From assembly GCA_963739395.1 (NCBI GenBank), contig CAVUAE010000002.1, positions 1 through 64,000 on the forward strand: a stretch of 64,000 bases of DNA. The letters are read 5' to 3'. The position numbers were made by a program, and so were the translations under genes. This document shows positions 8,088 through 17,482 of the stretch, piece by piece; within the stretch, counting starts at the first letter, position 1, and each line of letters begins with the position of its first letter. The notes under the pieces are model-generated. The model saw only the letters and a program-made list of their open reading frames with translations, searched no databases and was not told the origin of the DNA. This DNA comes from RBG-13-51-18 sp963739395 (GTDB taxonomy: Bacteria; Chloroflexota; Dehalococcoidia; Dehalococcoidales; RBG-16-60-22).

Positions 8088-9533
8088 ATGAAAAATTATA
8101 AAATGTTTATCGGCGGGGAGTGGGTTGACGCAGATTCCGGCAAGACATATACTGCCGTTAATCCTGCTACCGGCGAACTAATCGCCCGCATTCCGCTAGC
8201 AGATAAAAAGGATGTAGATAAAGCCGTCGTCGCGGCGCGTAAGGCTTACCAAATCTGGTCGAGGAAATCGCCAGGCGAACGTTCCAGTATTATGTTGGAA
8301 ATTGCCGGCGCCCTCAGAAAACGCGCCAACGACCTGGTGGAGATTGAGGTGCTCGACCACGGCACGCCGGTTAAATTCGCCAGGAACCTGTGTGCCGAAC
8401 CGAGCAACCACTTCGAGTACGCCGCGGAGGTCACACGCGGGTTCTGGGGCGAAGTTGTCCCCGTCACTTATAATCATAAATTCTACCTGCAGCGCGAGCC
8501 GCGGGGTGTCGTCGCCGCCATAATCCCCTGGAACACGCCCGTCCCTATGTCCAGCACGAAGCTTGCGGGCTCCCTTTCGACCGGAAACTCCTGCGTGCTT
8601 AAGCCGCCGAGCGTTGATTCGCTGGCTTCTTTGAAACTCGCCGAGATTATCGAAGATACTGGCCTGCTACCTAAAGGCTTGATTAACGTTGTCACCGGGC
8701 CGGGTAAAACTGTCGGCGAAATGCTGGCCGCCCACCCCGGCATTAACATGGTTTCCTTTACCGGCAGCTGCGAGGCGGGGAAAAGAATCATGGCGCTTGC
8801 CTCCGGTACTATGAAACACCTTGGACTTGAACTCGGCGGGAAAAACCCCTTTATCGTCATGGACGACGCCGATATGGATAAAGTGATACCGAAGGCGGTT
8901 TTTTCATCTACCTTTAACACTGGCATGATTTGCGCTTCACCGGGCAGATATTACATTCATGAGAAAGTATACGACGAATTCGTTGAAAGGTTCGTCGCCG
9001 GTTTAAAGAAAATCGTCGTCGGCGACCCCAATGATGAAAAAACCGATATCGGGCCGGTAGTCAGCGCCGAGCATCGCGATAGAGTGGAATATTATATTAA
9101 AAAAGGCATCGAGGAAGGCGCTAAACTGATTCTGGGTGGCAAACGACCCACCACACCCCCGTTAAATAAAGGCTATTACATTATGCCCACCGTGTTCACC
9201 GGCGTTACGCCGAAGATGACTATTTATCGCGAAGAAATTTTCGGGCCGGTGGCCTGTATCGCTAAACCGTTTAAAACAGAAGAAGAAGTCATTAAAGCCG
9301 CCAACGATAATACCTTCGGGCTAGGGGGCTCCGTCTGGTCAGGCGACGCCGGCCGGGCGATGCGCATCGCAAACGAAATCGAGGCCGGCTGTATCTGGAT
9401 AAATGACCATATGTTTATCTCGGCGGAGCAGCCCTGGGGCGGCTATAAGGAGAGCGGAGTGGGTAAGGAAGGCTCTTCACTTGGCATATTGGAATACACG
9501 CAGCTTAAGGCAATTTCTGTAAATCTAGCGTAG
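8088..9533 (+). CDS. NAD(P)-dependent aldehyde dehydrogenase, array member 2
   Basis: Same family and length (481 aa) as its neighbours. Visible catalytic parts: IIPWNTPVPM, SFTGSCEAGKR in the coenzyme fold, general-base Glu in LELGGKNPF, nucleophile Cys in NTGMICASPGRYY, and REEIFGPVA. The start ATG 8088 has AGGAGG upstream. It lies 49 bp after member 1, without an obvious promoter, so the array is probably one transcript. It shares long identical blocks with member 1 (GDPNDEKTD, SAEHRDRVE), which points to a fairly recent duplication. It is more GC-rich in codon choice than member 1. Confidence 0.93.
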   Translation: MKNYKMFIGGEWVDADSGKTYTAVNPATGELIARIPLADKKDVDKAVVAARKAYQIWSRKSPGERSSIMLEIAGALRKRANDLVEIEVLDHGTPVKFARNLCAEPSNHFEYAAEVTRGFWGEVVPVTYNHKFYLQREPRGVVAAIIPWNTPVPMSSTKLAGSLSTGNSCVLKPPSVDSLASLKLAEIIEDTGLLPKGLINVVTGPGKTVGEMLAAHPGINMVSFTGSCEAGKRIMALASGTMKHLGLELGGKNPFIVMDDADMDKVIPKAVFSSTFNTGMICASPGRYYIHEKVYDEFVERFVAGLKKIVVGDPNDEKTDIGPVVSAEHRDRVEYYIKKGIEEGAKLILGGKRPTTPPLNKGYYIMPTVFTGVTPKMTIYREEIFGPVACIAKPFKTEEEVIKAANDNTFGLGGSVWSGDAGRAMRIANEIEAGCIWINDHMFISAEQPWGGYKESGVGKEGSSLGILEYTQLKAISVNLA

Positions 9534-9592
9534 AGTCACTAACCGATATCTACATTATATTAGTAGAAAATTCTCCCTAAAGGGGGCTGAAC

Positions 9593-11032
9593 ATGTCGAA
9601 ACACCAGTTGTGGATTGGCGGCAAATGGATAACGCCCAAATCTGGTAAAACTTTCCCGACTTTTAACCCCGCCACCGGCGAGGTAATCGCGCAAATACCG
9701 CTGGCGGGACAGGCCGAAATCGATATGGCGGTTAAGGCGGCGCGTAAGGCATACGAAACCTGGTCCAAAATGAGACAGGCCGAACGGTCGTCTTTCGTGA
9801 TGAAAATCAGCGCCGCTATTAAAGAAAATATAAAAGAACTCGCCCGACTGGAAATATTAGAGCACGGCACATGCGCCTGCGACGTTATGGGGGCTTTAGG
9901 CGCGGCATCAGGCGATTTAGAATATGCGGCTTCGGCAGCGCGGTCGTTAATGGGCGACCATATTCCGGCGCTGCCTAATATCCTGACCTATCTGCGGCGC
10001 GAACCGATTGGCGTTTGCGCCTTAATCACCCCCTGGAACCACGCGCTGGGCATGATGGCAGTTAAGCTGGGGCAGGCTTTATCCACCGGCAACACGGCTA
10101 TTATCAAACCGCCGAGCGTTAATTCGCTTATCGGTCTGAAGTTCGCTGAGATACTGGATGGCGTCGGCTTACCGCCCGGCGTGGTCAATGTTATTACCGG
10201 GCCCGGCAGTACCGTTGGCGAAGCATTAGTAAAACATTCCGGCGTGGACGTTATCGGGTTCACCGGCAGCAGTGAAACCGGCAAGGCTTTAATGGCTGCC
10301 GGCAGCCAGACGCTGAAAAAGCTTATTATGGAGCTTGGCGGTAACAACCCGGTGATAGTCTTGGAAGATGCCGACATCGACAAAGCTGTGGAGTACCACG
10401 CCCCTCGTCAATACCATAATGCCGGTCAGCATTGTTCAGGAGCCGGACGCTATTATGTCCACACCAAAGTGTATGACAAATTCGTTGGAAAATTCGTCGC
10501 CCGGTCTAAACAAATCGTCGTCGGCGACCCGGCCGACCCCAAGACTTTTCTAGGGCCAGTTGCCAGTAAAGAACACCGCGACAGGCTGGAAAGCTACATT
10601 AAATCCGGCATTGCAGAGGGTGCAAAACTGGTACTGGGCGGCAAACGCCCCGATAAACCCCCGCTAAATAAAGGCTTTTTCGTGATGCCGACAGTCTTTA
10701 CCCACGTTAAGGAAGATATGAAGATAGGCAAGGAAGAGACCTTCGGGCCGATTGCCGTTATCATGGAGCCGTTTACTTCGGAAGACGAAGTTATCAAAAA
10801 CGCTAACAACACACGTTATGGTCTTTGCGCTACCGTCTGGACAAAAGATGTACCTAAAGGATTGAGGTTTGTAGAAAGGCTTCATGCCGGTACGGTCAAC
10901 ATCAACACCCAAATCCTTACTTCCGAATTACCCTGGGGCGGCTTTAAAGAGAGCGGCTTCGGCAAAGAAGGCTCGATGGAAGGTCTGCTGGGCTACACGC
11001 AGTTAAAGATGGTCTGTCTGGGCTACTCCTAG
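9593..11032 (+). CDS. NAD(P)-dependent aldehyde dehydrogenase, array member 3
   Basis: A 479-aa ALDH with the full set of family motifs: LITPWNHALGM, GFTGSSETGKAL, Glu in MELGGNNPV and nucleophile Cys in NAGQHCSGAGRYY. The usual GGKNP is GGNNP here, a Lys-to-Asn change after the general base that may affect coenzyme contacts. Start ATG 9593 follows AGGGGG. The His before the catalytic Cys (QHC instead of MVC or MIC) differs from members 1 and 2 and suggests a different substrate pocket. It lies 59 bp after member 2. Confidence 0.92.
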   Translation: MSKHQLWIGGKWITPKSGKTFPTFNPATGEVIAQIPLAGQAEIDMAVKAARKAYETWSKMRQAERSSFVMKISAAIKENIKELARLEILEHGTCACDVMGALGAASGDLEYAASAARSLMGDHIPALPNILTYLRREPIGVCALITPWNHALGMMAVKLGQALSTGNTAIIKPPSVNSLIGLKFAEILDGVGLPPGVVNVITGPGSTVGEALVKHSGVDVIGFTGSSETGKALMAAGSQTLKKLIMELGGNNPVIVLEDADIDKAVEYHAPRQYHNAGQHCSGAGRYYVHTKVYDKFVGKFVARSKQIVVGDPADPKTFLGPVASKEHRDRLESYIKSGIAEGAKLVLGGKRPDKPPLNKGFFVMPTVFTHVKEDMKIGKEETFGPIAVIMEPFTSEDEVIKNANNTRYGLCATVWTKDVPKGLRFVERLHAGTVNINTQILTSELPWGGFKESGFGKEGSMEGLLGYTQLKMVCLGYS

Positions 11033-11060
11033 TCATTGCTGCCTTCAAGGAGGATTAGTA

Positions 11061-12539
11061 ATGCTAACGAAATATCGGGCGCTGATAGACGGAAAGCTAG
11101 TTGATTCCCCGACCGGCGAGACAATGAAAGTCACTAATCCAGCTAACGGTAAAGTTATTGGTTTTGCACCAAAATGCACCACTAAAGAAATCGATAAAGC
11201 CGTCGCCGCGGCTAAAAAAGCAGCGCCGGCTTGGGCGGCGAAAACCATCGGCGAGCGCGGCAAGATACTGCGTGAAATTGGTAAAGCCATCGCCGCGCGT
11301 AAAGATGAACTGGCAAAACTGGAAACGATGCAGTACGGCGGCCCGCTCTGGAAGACGACCAGCTTCGATATGACCTTTATCCCGGAGATGCTGGACTATT
11401 ACGCCGGCACCGCGCGGGCGATGTCCGGGATGACCCTGCCGGTCGGCCCTACCTGCACCTCTATGACGATGCGAGAACCACTGGGAGTGGTCGGCCTGAT
11501 AACACCATGGAATTTCCCGTTAATCGTAATTATGGCAAAATTAGCACCGGCGCTGATTATGGGCAATACCTGCGTCGTCAAGCCGCCTTCCTGCGCCCCT
11601 CTAACGGCTTTGATATTAGGAGAAATCACCATAGAAATCGGGATGCCGCCGGGAGTAGTCAATATCGTGACGGGACCCGGCAGTACTGTGGGGGAAGCGC
11701 TGGTAAAACACCCCGACGTAGCTAAGATATCCTTCACCGGCGATTCTATCGTCGGTAAGCGCATCATGAGGTTGGCTAGTGACACGGTTAAACCACTCTT
11801 TATGGAACTCGGCGGTAAGAACGCCTTTATCGTCTGTGCCGACGCGGACATGGATGCGACGATAGAGGGGGCGGTCTGGAGCGCTTTTTATAACTCCGGC
11901 CAGAACTGCGCCTCGGTAAGCCGCTTCCTGGTGCAGGAAGATGTTTATAATGAATTCGCTAAGAAATTCGTCGCGGCTTCGAAAAAGATAACCTATGGCG
12001 ACCCGCTTAAAATGTCCACCATGATGGGTCCCATGGCTTACAAAGCGCACCGTGATACAGTCGAAAAATATATCGCATCCGCCAAAAAATCGGGGGCTAA
12101 ACTATTATTGGGCGGCAAGCGTCCCAACACACTTGATACCAAAGACGGTTACTTTGTCGCGCCCACCATCTTTGGTAATTGTACTAACAATATGGAGTTT
12201 ATGCGGGAGGAAATCTTCGGACCGGTCGTCGGCTTGATACCGTACAAAACTAACGAAGAAGCGGTCGCTATCGCTAACGATACACGCTATGGGCTTTGCG
12301 CTTCAATTTGGACGACCGACCTGCGCACCGGTCTCAACATGAGTCGGAAGATAGATGCCGGCACCGTCTGGCTGAACCAGCATTTATTGATCGCCTTCGA
12401 GGTGCCGTGGGGCGGATTTAAGGAAAGCGGATTCGGTAAGGAAAATTCAATACTCTGCCTGGAAGAATACTCCCGGATAAAGCATATCTGGATAGAACTT
12501 GTCGGCAACCCGGCGACGCCCTGGCACGATAAAGTATAG
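11061..12539 (+). CDS. NAD(P)-dependent aldehyde dehydrogenase, array member 4
   Basis: A 492-aa ALDH, the most divergent of the five and closest to classical betaine-aldehyde-like ALDHs in its motifs: LITPWNFPL, SFTGDSIVGKR, Glu in MELGGKNAF, nucleophile Cys in NSGQNCASVSRF, REEIFGPVV. Start ATG 11061 has AAGGAGG upstream. Its C-terminus has a short extra tail (GNPATPWHDKV). Only 28 bp separates it from member 3, which supports co-transcription. The substrate cannot be told from the sequence. Confidence 0.93.
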   Translation: MLTKYRALIDGKLVDSPTGETMKVTNPANGKVIGFAPKCTTKEIDKAVAAAKKAAPAWAAKTIGERGKILREIGKAIAARKDELAKLETMQYGGPLWKTTSFDMTFIPEMLDYYAGTARAMSGMTLPVGPTCTSMTMREPLGVVGLITPWNFPLIVIMAKLAPALIMGNTCVVKPPSCAPLTALILGEITIEIGMPPGVVNIVTGPGSTVGEALVKHPDVAKISFTGDSIVGKRIMRLASDTVKPLFMELGGKNAFIVCADADMDATIEGAVWSAFYNSGQNCASVSRFLVQEDVYNEFAKKFVAASKKITYGDPLKMSTMMGPMAYKAHRDTVEKYIASAKKSGAKLLLGGKRPNTLDTKDGYFVAPTIFGNCTNNMEFMREEIFGPVVGLIPYKTNEEAVAIANDTRYGLCASIWTTDLRTGLNMSRKIDAGTVWLNQHLLIAFEVPWGGFKESGFGKENSILCLEEYSRIKHIWIELVGNPATPWHDKV

Positions 12540-12554
12540 ATCAGGAGTCTTAAG

Positions 12555-14027
12555 ATGCAGAAATTTAAGATGTGGATTAACGGAAAATTCGTCAACGCCG
12601 ATTCCGGCAAGACTTTTACCACCCGCAACCCTGCGACGGGAGAAGTAATCGCTGAAGTAGCGCTGGCAGGGAAATCCGATGTAAATAAAGCCGTGGCGGC
12701 GGCCAAGAAAGCCTTCCCTGCATGGTCGCGTAAAGCGCAGGGCGACCGTTCCGATATTATTATGAAAATAGCCGCGGGGGTCCGCAAACATACCCCGGAA
12801 CTGGTTAAACTGGAAACCACGGAACACGGTTCGCCGTCATGGCTGGCAGAGCAGATGTTAAAATTCGCGGCTGGTAATATCGAATACGCCGCTGCTATTG
12901 CCCGGAACTACATGGGCGATGTCTTACCTCCCTTTTTGAACATGGGCGAGTCCGGCCAGCAAGAACCCAACACCGTAGCCTACCTCAAACATGAGCCGAT
13001 AGGTGTTTGTGCTTTAGTAACCCCTTGGAACGTTCCGTCCTTAATGATTGCTTCAAAAATGGCTCCTTGTTTAGCCGTGGGCAACACCTGCGTCATTAAA
13101 CCGCCCAGCATTAATTCCATGATTGGTCTTAAATGGGCGGAGATATTAGCCGAACTGGATTTGCCGCCGGGTATTATTAATATTATTACCGGGCCGGGCA
13201 GCACCGTTGGTAATGACCTGGTTTCACATCCGGATGTCAGTATGATAAGCTTCACCGGCAGTTCCGAGACCGGTAAGGATATCCTAGCTGCTGCTAGCCA
13301 GACCGTTAAACGCGTGCAAATGGAACTGGGCGGTAAGAATCCGGTCATTATCTTGGAAGACGCCGATTTAGACTATACCGCCGAACAACTCGTCGGCATC
13401 ACCTTCCAGAACACTGCCCAGAACTGCGCCGCACCTTCGAGACTCTACGTGCAGGAAAAGGTGTATGATAAATTCATCGATAGGTTCGTGTTTTATATAA
13501 AAAAAATCGTCAAGGTCGGTAATGGCGCTGATAAAGTCACGTTTATGGGCCCGCTGGTCAGCGAAGAACATCGGGCTAAAGTAGAAGGCTATATCAAAGC
13601 AGGCATAAAAGAAGGCGCTAGATTAGTTTACGGCGGCAAACGTCCTGCCTCTCCCTCACTAAAGAACGGCTATTTTATCATGCCGACCGTCTTTGCCGAC
13701 GTGAAACAGAATATGAAAATCGCCCGTGAAGAGATTTTCGGTCCGGTGGTTGGTTTCCACAAATTCACTACTGATGAACAGGCTCTAGCATGGGCTAATG
13801 ATAGTTCTTTCGGTTTATGCGGTTCAGTCTGGACGAAGGACGTCGCTCGTGGTTTGAGATTGACAAATCAGATGCAGGTAGGCTCAACCTGGATTAATCA
13901 GCATATGAACCTGCTGGTAGAAACGCCCTGGGGCGGCTTTAAAGAGAGCGGCCTGGGTAAAGAAACCGGCGTATTAGGTCTTGAAGCTTATACACAAATA
14001 AAGCTAGTCTGCATCAAATATGCCTGA
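12555..14027 (+). CDS. NAD(P)-dependent aldehyde dehydrogenase, array member 5
   Basis: A 490-aa ALDH with LVTPWNVPS, SFTGSSETGKDI, general-base Glu in MELGGKNPV, and nucleophile Cys in NTAQNCAAPSRL. Relative to the others it has an insertion of about ten residues around FLNMGESGQQEPN before the coenzyme domain. Start ATG 12555 follows AGGAG; the gene is 15 bp after member 4. It ends the array; a two-way hairpin at 14061-14094 follows. The five proteins differ mainly around the catalytic Cys and the substrate tunnel, so they may serve different aldehydes. Confidence 0.93.
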   Translation: MQKFKMWINGKFVNADSGKTFTTRNPATGEVIAEVALAGKSDVNKAVAAAKKAFPAWSRKAQGDRSDIIMKIAAGVRKHTPELVKLETTEHGSPSWLAEQMLKFAAGNIEYAAAIARNYMGDVLPPFLNMGESGQQEPNTVAYLKHEPIGVCALVTPWNVPSLMIASKMAPCLAVGNTCVIKPPSINSMIGLKWAEILAELDLPPGIINIITGPGSTVGNDLVSHPDVSMISFTGSSETGKDILAAASQTVKRVQMELGGKNPVIILEDADLDYTAEQLVGITFQNTAQNCAAPSRLYVQEKVYDKFIDRFVFYIKKIVKVGNGADKVTFMGPLVSEEHRAKVEGYIKAGIKEGARLVYGGKRPASPSLKNGYFIMPTVFADVKQNMKIAREEIFGPVVGFHKFTTDEQALAWANDSSFGLCGSVWTKDVARGLRLTNQMQVGSTWINQHMNLLVETPWGGFKESGLGKETGVLGLEAYTQIKLVCIKYA

Positions 14028-14060
14028 CTCTGTTTATACAGAAAATCTTAATAGTTATTA

Positions 14061-14094
14061 AAACAAAAAGCCCCTGGTGTTAAAACCAGAGGCT
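14061..14094 (-). terminator. Terminator between the ALDH array and moeA
   Basis: AGCCCCTGGT (14069-14078) pairs with ACCAGAGGCT (14085-14094). On the minus strand it is followed by TTTTTGTTTT, so it ends the Mo/W operon after moeA. It may also act weakly on the converging ALDH transcript. Confidence 0.75.
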
Positions 14095-14105
14095 GTTATT
14101 GAGCT

Positions 14106-14138
14106 TGGTGGAGACGGGGGAGGGTCGAACTCCACCTA
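14106..14138 (-). pseudogene. tmRNA/tRNA 3'-terminal fragment
   Basis: On the minus strand this reads GGTGGAG-TTCGACC-CTCCCCC-GTCTCCACCA. That is a T-arm with a consensus T-loop, the 3' acceptor strand typical of ssrA (CGTCTCCA) and an encoded CCA end. Only 25 bp separate it from the moeA stop codon, so no tmRNA body or 5' acceptor strand can precede it. It looks like the 3' piece left by an element that integrated into ssrA, or a decayed copy. A related, poorer copy is at 6379-6410. Confidence 0.5.
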
Positions 14139-14163
14139 CACTCTACGTTTTAACCATGGATTA

Positions 14164-15423
14164 CTATCGGTACCAATCTAGTGGCCATACTTGTATCTTG
14201 TCACCAGCTTTAGTATTTGTTCCGCTGGGTATAATCGTCAACGAATTAGCGGCTGCCATTTGAGTTAACATGCCATTACCATTATTTTGTCTTACGGTGT
14301 ATCCTTTTTCTGTTTTTGTTAGGACTGTCCACCGGGCAAAATTTATTGGTCTGTTATTGTTAATTGCCTCTTCGCTGACAGCTTCAACAGTCGGGTGACT
14401 TAAATCCTGCACTCCCCTCATTTTAAGAATAGCTGGGCGAACTAGCGTTTCAAAATTGACCATGCAGCCTTGTGGCGGACCTGAAAGCGCGAAAATGGGG
14501 ATTACAGATTGTTTTTTGTTTTTCGAAGATTTTTTAAGCAACCCAAAGGCAAAGGCTGCTCCTGGAGCCATTTTTATCCGGAAGAAAACCAGTTTACCAA
14601 ATTTTCCAATAATTTTTCGCACCAAATCATAATCTCCTTTTGATACACCTCCGGAGGTTACTATCGCATCTGCGACGAGTCCTTCTTGCATTTTAGCTAT
14701 TAACGATTTCTCATCGTCACGGGTAATCCCAAGCCACTGTGGAATACCACCAAAATGGAGTACTAGAGATTTTATAGAACCTTCATTACTGTCATAGACT
14801 TTACCGGGAACTAAAGGCGTCCCTACTTTAACAAGCTCATCGCCGGTAGTGAATATGGCTACATTAGGTCGACGTATCACTTTAACGCTTTTTTTGCCGA
14901 TGGTAGTAAGTGCCGCAATCTGGACAATGCCGAGGATGGTATTTTTTGGCAGTAATAAAGCGCCTTTCTTAATATTCCCGCCAGCCTGGTTGATATTAGT
15001 GCCAGAAGCTAGATTAATATAGATTTTTACACGAGTCGGATTGTTCGGATTAGGACCGCTTTTATTTTCCGGTTCATCTGTATCTTCAAATCTTACGACA
15101 CAATCTGTCCCTTCTGGAATTACTGAGCCAGTCATAATACGAATCGCCGTACCCGATATAACAGCTTTCTTCGCTAAATAACCTGCTCTAACAGTCTCAA
15201 TAATTTGCAGGGTTACAGGGTTGTTCTTATCTGCCTTGATAATGTCTTCAGCCTTAACAGCATAGCCATCAGGCCCCGATGTTTGTCTTATCGGCAAGCT
15301 GTAATCTGAATATATGTCCTCGGCAAGCACCTGACCTTGAGCTTGGGTTAATGGTTTCGCCTCGATTCCTAAAGAGTGAACTCTAGCAATTATTGTTTCT
15401 AAAGCTTCAGCATAAGATAACAT
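14164..15423 (-). CDS. moeA: MoeA-like molybdopterin molybdenum/tungsten transferase
   Basis: Inserts molybdenum or tungsten into adenylylated molybdopterin, the last step of cofactor synthesis. The 419-aa protein has the MoeA N-terminal domain (LPIRQTSGPDGYAV, about 42-55; MTGSVIPEGTDCVV, about 97-110) and the MogA-like core (TTGDELV, YDSNEGSI, SGGVSKGDYDLV; about 190-270). The C-terminal beta-barrel domain follows (about 340-419). Start ATG 15423 has GGAAGGAAA upstream. It is last in the operon led by a Moco-type riboswitch, after the ABC importer and DUF364 genes. With a tungsten enzyme nearby (33753-35600), tungsten is as likely as molybdenum. Confidence 0.93.
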   Translation of the reverse strand: MLSYAEALETIIARVHSLGIEAKPLTQAQGQVLAEDIYSDYSLPIRQTSGPDGYAVKAEDIIKADKNNPVTLQIIETVRAGYLAKKAVISGTAIRIMTGSVIPEGTDCVVRFEDTDEPENKSGPNPNNPTRVKIYINLASGTNINQAGGNIKKGALLLPKNTILGIVQIAALTTIGKKSVKVIRRPNVAIFTTGDELVKVGTPLVPGKVYDSNEGSIKSLVLHFGGIPQWLGITRDDEKSLIAKMQEGLVADAIVTSGGVSKGDYDLVRKIIGKFGKLVFFRIKMAPGAAFAFGLLKKSSKNKKQSVIPIFALSGPPQGCMVNFETLVRPAILKMRGVQDLSHPTVEAVSEEAINNNRPINFARWTVLTKTEKGYTVRQNNGNGMLTQMAAANSLTIIPSGTNTKAGDKIQVWPLDWYR

Positions 15424-15449
15424 TTTTCCTTCCTTTCTCCACGATAGTG

Positions 15450-16295
15450 TTAAACCTTTTGCAGTACCATTTTTTCCGCACTCTTACCGAAGAAATGGTA
15501 ACCTGAACCAGCTTCCGCCAGCATATCCAGTAATTCATCGGGATTAGTCACCAGCACTCCACCTACCCTACTAACTTTTCTTTTAAATAAAGCCTCCGGC
15601 AACATACTCCCGGTCGGTCCGACCAAGACTATTTCCGTGCCCGGCTTGGCTAATTTTAGTAAATCTTCTAGAGTGTCATTAATTAATGTTGTGCCGGTAA
15701 TAATCAGAATATCTGCTAACGGTACTTTTTCCGACGCTTTACTTGCCTGTGTATAGAACGGCATTTCTTCCGGCTTGAGGGTAGAGGGATCCATCTCCAA
15801 GACACAATATGGTTTGTTCCTGGCTTTAAGGAGCTTTAAATATGGTATCAGAGCCCCAACCAGGACGACAAAGTCATCTTCTTTTATCAGGATGCCGTCT
15901 ATTGCATCCATGTTTCTGGTTAGTTTATATCCCTTTGGAATCTCATTTGACCAGACAGAACTGGATAATGCGTTGATTACGGCAATGCCTAATGCTTTTT
16001 TTAGTGGATTTTTGTTAAACATTTCTTCCAGGGCAATTTTTACTGGCATGCCTTTTATCTTACCCACATAGGGCATTATTTTAGCTTCACTGGGGCAACA
16101 AACAGCTTCTGGCATACTTTTAATCGGTGTGAAGCATATACCACCAGAGTTGTTGCTTAATTTCACACCGGTGAAAAAGAGACCGAATACTACCCGTTCT
16201 AGAGTAAGTGCATTTATCTGATCGCCCAGCAAATTTTCCAACTTATCTAGAGTCTCTCTTAAAATATCAGGTTTCACGATTATTTCCTGCGTCAT
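15450..16295 (-). CDS. DUF364/DUF4213 putative heavy-metal chelation protein
   Basis: About 281 aa. It resembles the DUF4213-DUF364 family: an N-terminal domain with the GLFFTGVKLSNN region (about 45-60), a CCPSEAK segment near 85, then a Rossmann-like DUF364 domain with VALVGALIP-like, ADILIITGTTLINDTLEDLL, GTEIVLVGPTGSMLPEALF and the GGVLVTNPDELLDMLAEAGSG end. Start ATG 16295 is chosen because AAGGAG stands 8 bp before it; a GTG at 16304 would overlap that site. Members are often next to FecCD-type importers and Mo/W enzymes, and the function is not established. Here it lies between the binding protein and moeA in the riboswitch operon, so a role in handling the imported metal or cofactor is the best inference. 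Confidence 0.8.
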   Translation of the reverse strand: MTQEIIVKPDILRETLDKLENLLGDQINALTLERVVFGLFFTGVKLSNNSGGICFTPIKSMPEAVCCPSEAKIMPYVGKIKGMPVKIALEEMFNKNPLKKALGIAVINALSSSVWSNEIPKGYKLTRNMDAIDGILIKEDDFVVLVGALIPYLKLLKARNKPYCVLEMDPSTLKPEEMPFYTQASKASEKVPLADILIITGTTLINDTLEDLLKLAKPGTEIVLVGPTGSMLPEALFKRKVSRVGGVLVTNPDELLDMLAEAGSGYHFFGKSAEKMVLQKV

Positions 16296-16373
16296 GGTAT
16301 TCACTCCTTATATGTTTTATCGGAGATAGGCGCCGTGTCTTAGCACCCATCTCACTTTCAGTGGTAGCTCTTT

Positions 16374-17462
16374 TTATCCGATTATTTCAGCAATTTGCGT
16401 ATCGGTTAAGTCGTTATGGAAGAAATGATGATAAAAATAGTAGATTTCTTCAGCGAGCATGCTATTGGTCATGATGTCAGGATAAAGCTTGTTCATTAGC
16501 CACATCACGGTTAAGGGCTGCTCGGTGGTACGGTTGCCCCAAACATGAGCAACAGTAGGAATACAGTAAATTTTATTATTCATAATGGCACTGACCTGAT
16601 TCAAACGTGTATCTTTCTGTATATCAGCAGCTACAACCACATTCATTGCTAACATTACATCAGGATTCCACTTAAGCAAATCTTCGAGAGTATAGACATA
16701 GCTTTCACCCGACTCCGGGTGACCATCGGCGGTACAACTTATCCCACCCGCCATGGGAATCCACCATTCGGCGATTCGATGCGGTTGTGTAAAGGTTGTG
16801 ATCTGGCCATAAAGAACCTTTTTCTTATCTTTATCAGCGATTTTAGCTGAAAGTTTTGTTGCTTTATCAACCATCTTGTTAAAATAATCCAGATAGTCTT
16901 TAGCTATGTCTGGTTTACCTAAAACCTGACCTAACAACGTGATACATTTATTTACATCATCAGTCTGCTTCCATTCTAGATAAACCACACATAACCCTTT
17001 ACTCTCCAGTGTAGTAACAGTAGTTTTATCCATGCACAAGCAAAGGTCCGGCGCAGCCTGTAGAACCGCCTCTATCTGGATATCGCCATTGGCATTCTGA
17101 AAAACTGGACCTTTAGCAATTTGAGGCGCAAAAACATATTGATACTTCCATTGGTCAGTCTTGGTAAAACTGGGGGACATTTGATTGTATATTTTATCGC
17201 CGTAACCCATCGTCTCGACAAAGGTATTTAAAACTCCGATAGAGCCAAAAGTGGCGATTTTCTTAATATTAGTTGGAACGACAACAGTTCTCCCTGCCAT
17301 ATCGGTTACGGTTATTGTCGTTGGAGTAGGTGTGTTTGGTTGTGTCGTAGTGGTTGGCGATGATGTCGTCTGCGTTGTGCTATTCGAAGAACAGCCAGTT
17401 AAGACCAACGATACCAGGATAATAGTGATAAATAGTGTGACTAAATTGAGTTTCCTTTTCAT
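16374..17462 (-). CDS. ABC importer substrate-binding lipoprotein, FecB/BtuF type (Mo/W candidate)
   Basis: Extracytoplasmic receptor of the cluster B (cobalamin/siderophore/metal) type. About 362 aa: lipoprotein signal peptide ending LTGC, a Ser/Thr/Pro spacer, then the two-lobe periplasmic-binding domain with VTDMAGRTVVVPTNIKKIA at the start and VWGNRTTEQPLTVMWL near the end. Start ATG 17462 has AAGGAG upstream; a longer frame to 17510 would overlap the ATPase gene. The operon's riboswitch and moeA suggest molybdate or tungstate as ligand rather than haem or B12, but no ligand residue proves it. Confidence 0.86.
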   Translation of the reverse strand: MKRKLNLVTLFITIILVSLVLTGCSSNSTTQTTSSPTTTTQPNTPTPTTITVTDMAGRTVVVPTNIKKIATFGSIGVLNTFVETMGYGDKIYNQMSPSFTKTDQWKYQYVFAPQIAKGPVFQNANGDIQIEAVLQAAPDLCLCMDKTTVTTLESKGLCVVYLEWKQTDDVNKCITLLGQVLGKPDIAKDYLDYFNKMVDKATKLSAKIADKDKKKVLYGQITTFTQPHRIAEWWIPMAGGISCTADGHPESGESYVYTLEDLLKWNPDVMLAMNVVVAADIQKDTRLNQVSAIMNNKIYCIPTVAHVWGNRTTEQPLTVMWLMNKLYPDIMTNSMLAEEIYYFYHHFFHNDLTDTQIAEIIG

Positions 17463-17482
17463 TTTTTTATTCTCCTTTTCTT

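Noticed and set aside
14100..14500. A full tmRNA gene on the minus strand ending at 14106
   Set aside because: Its body would have to lie inside moeA, and no 5' acceptor strand or tag reading frame is visible; only the 3' fragment is supported.
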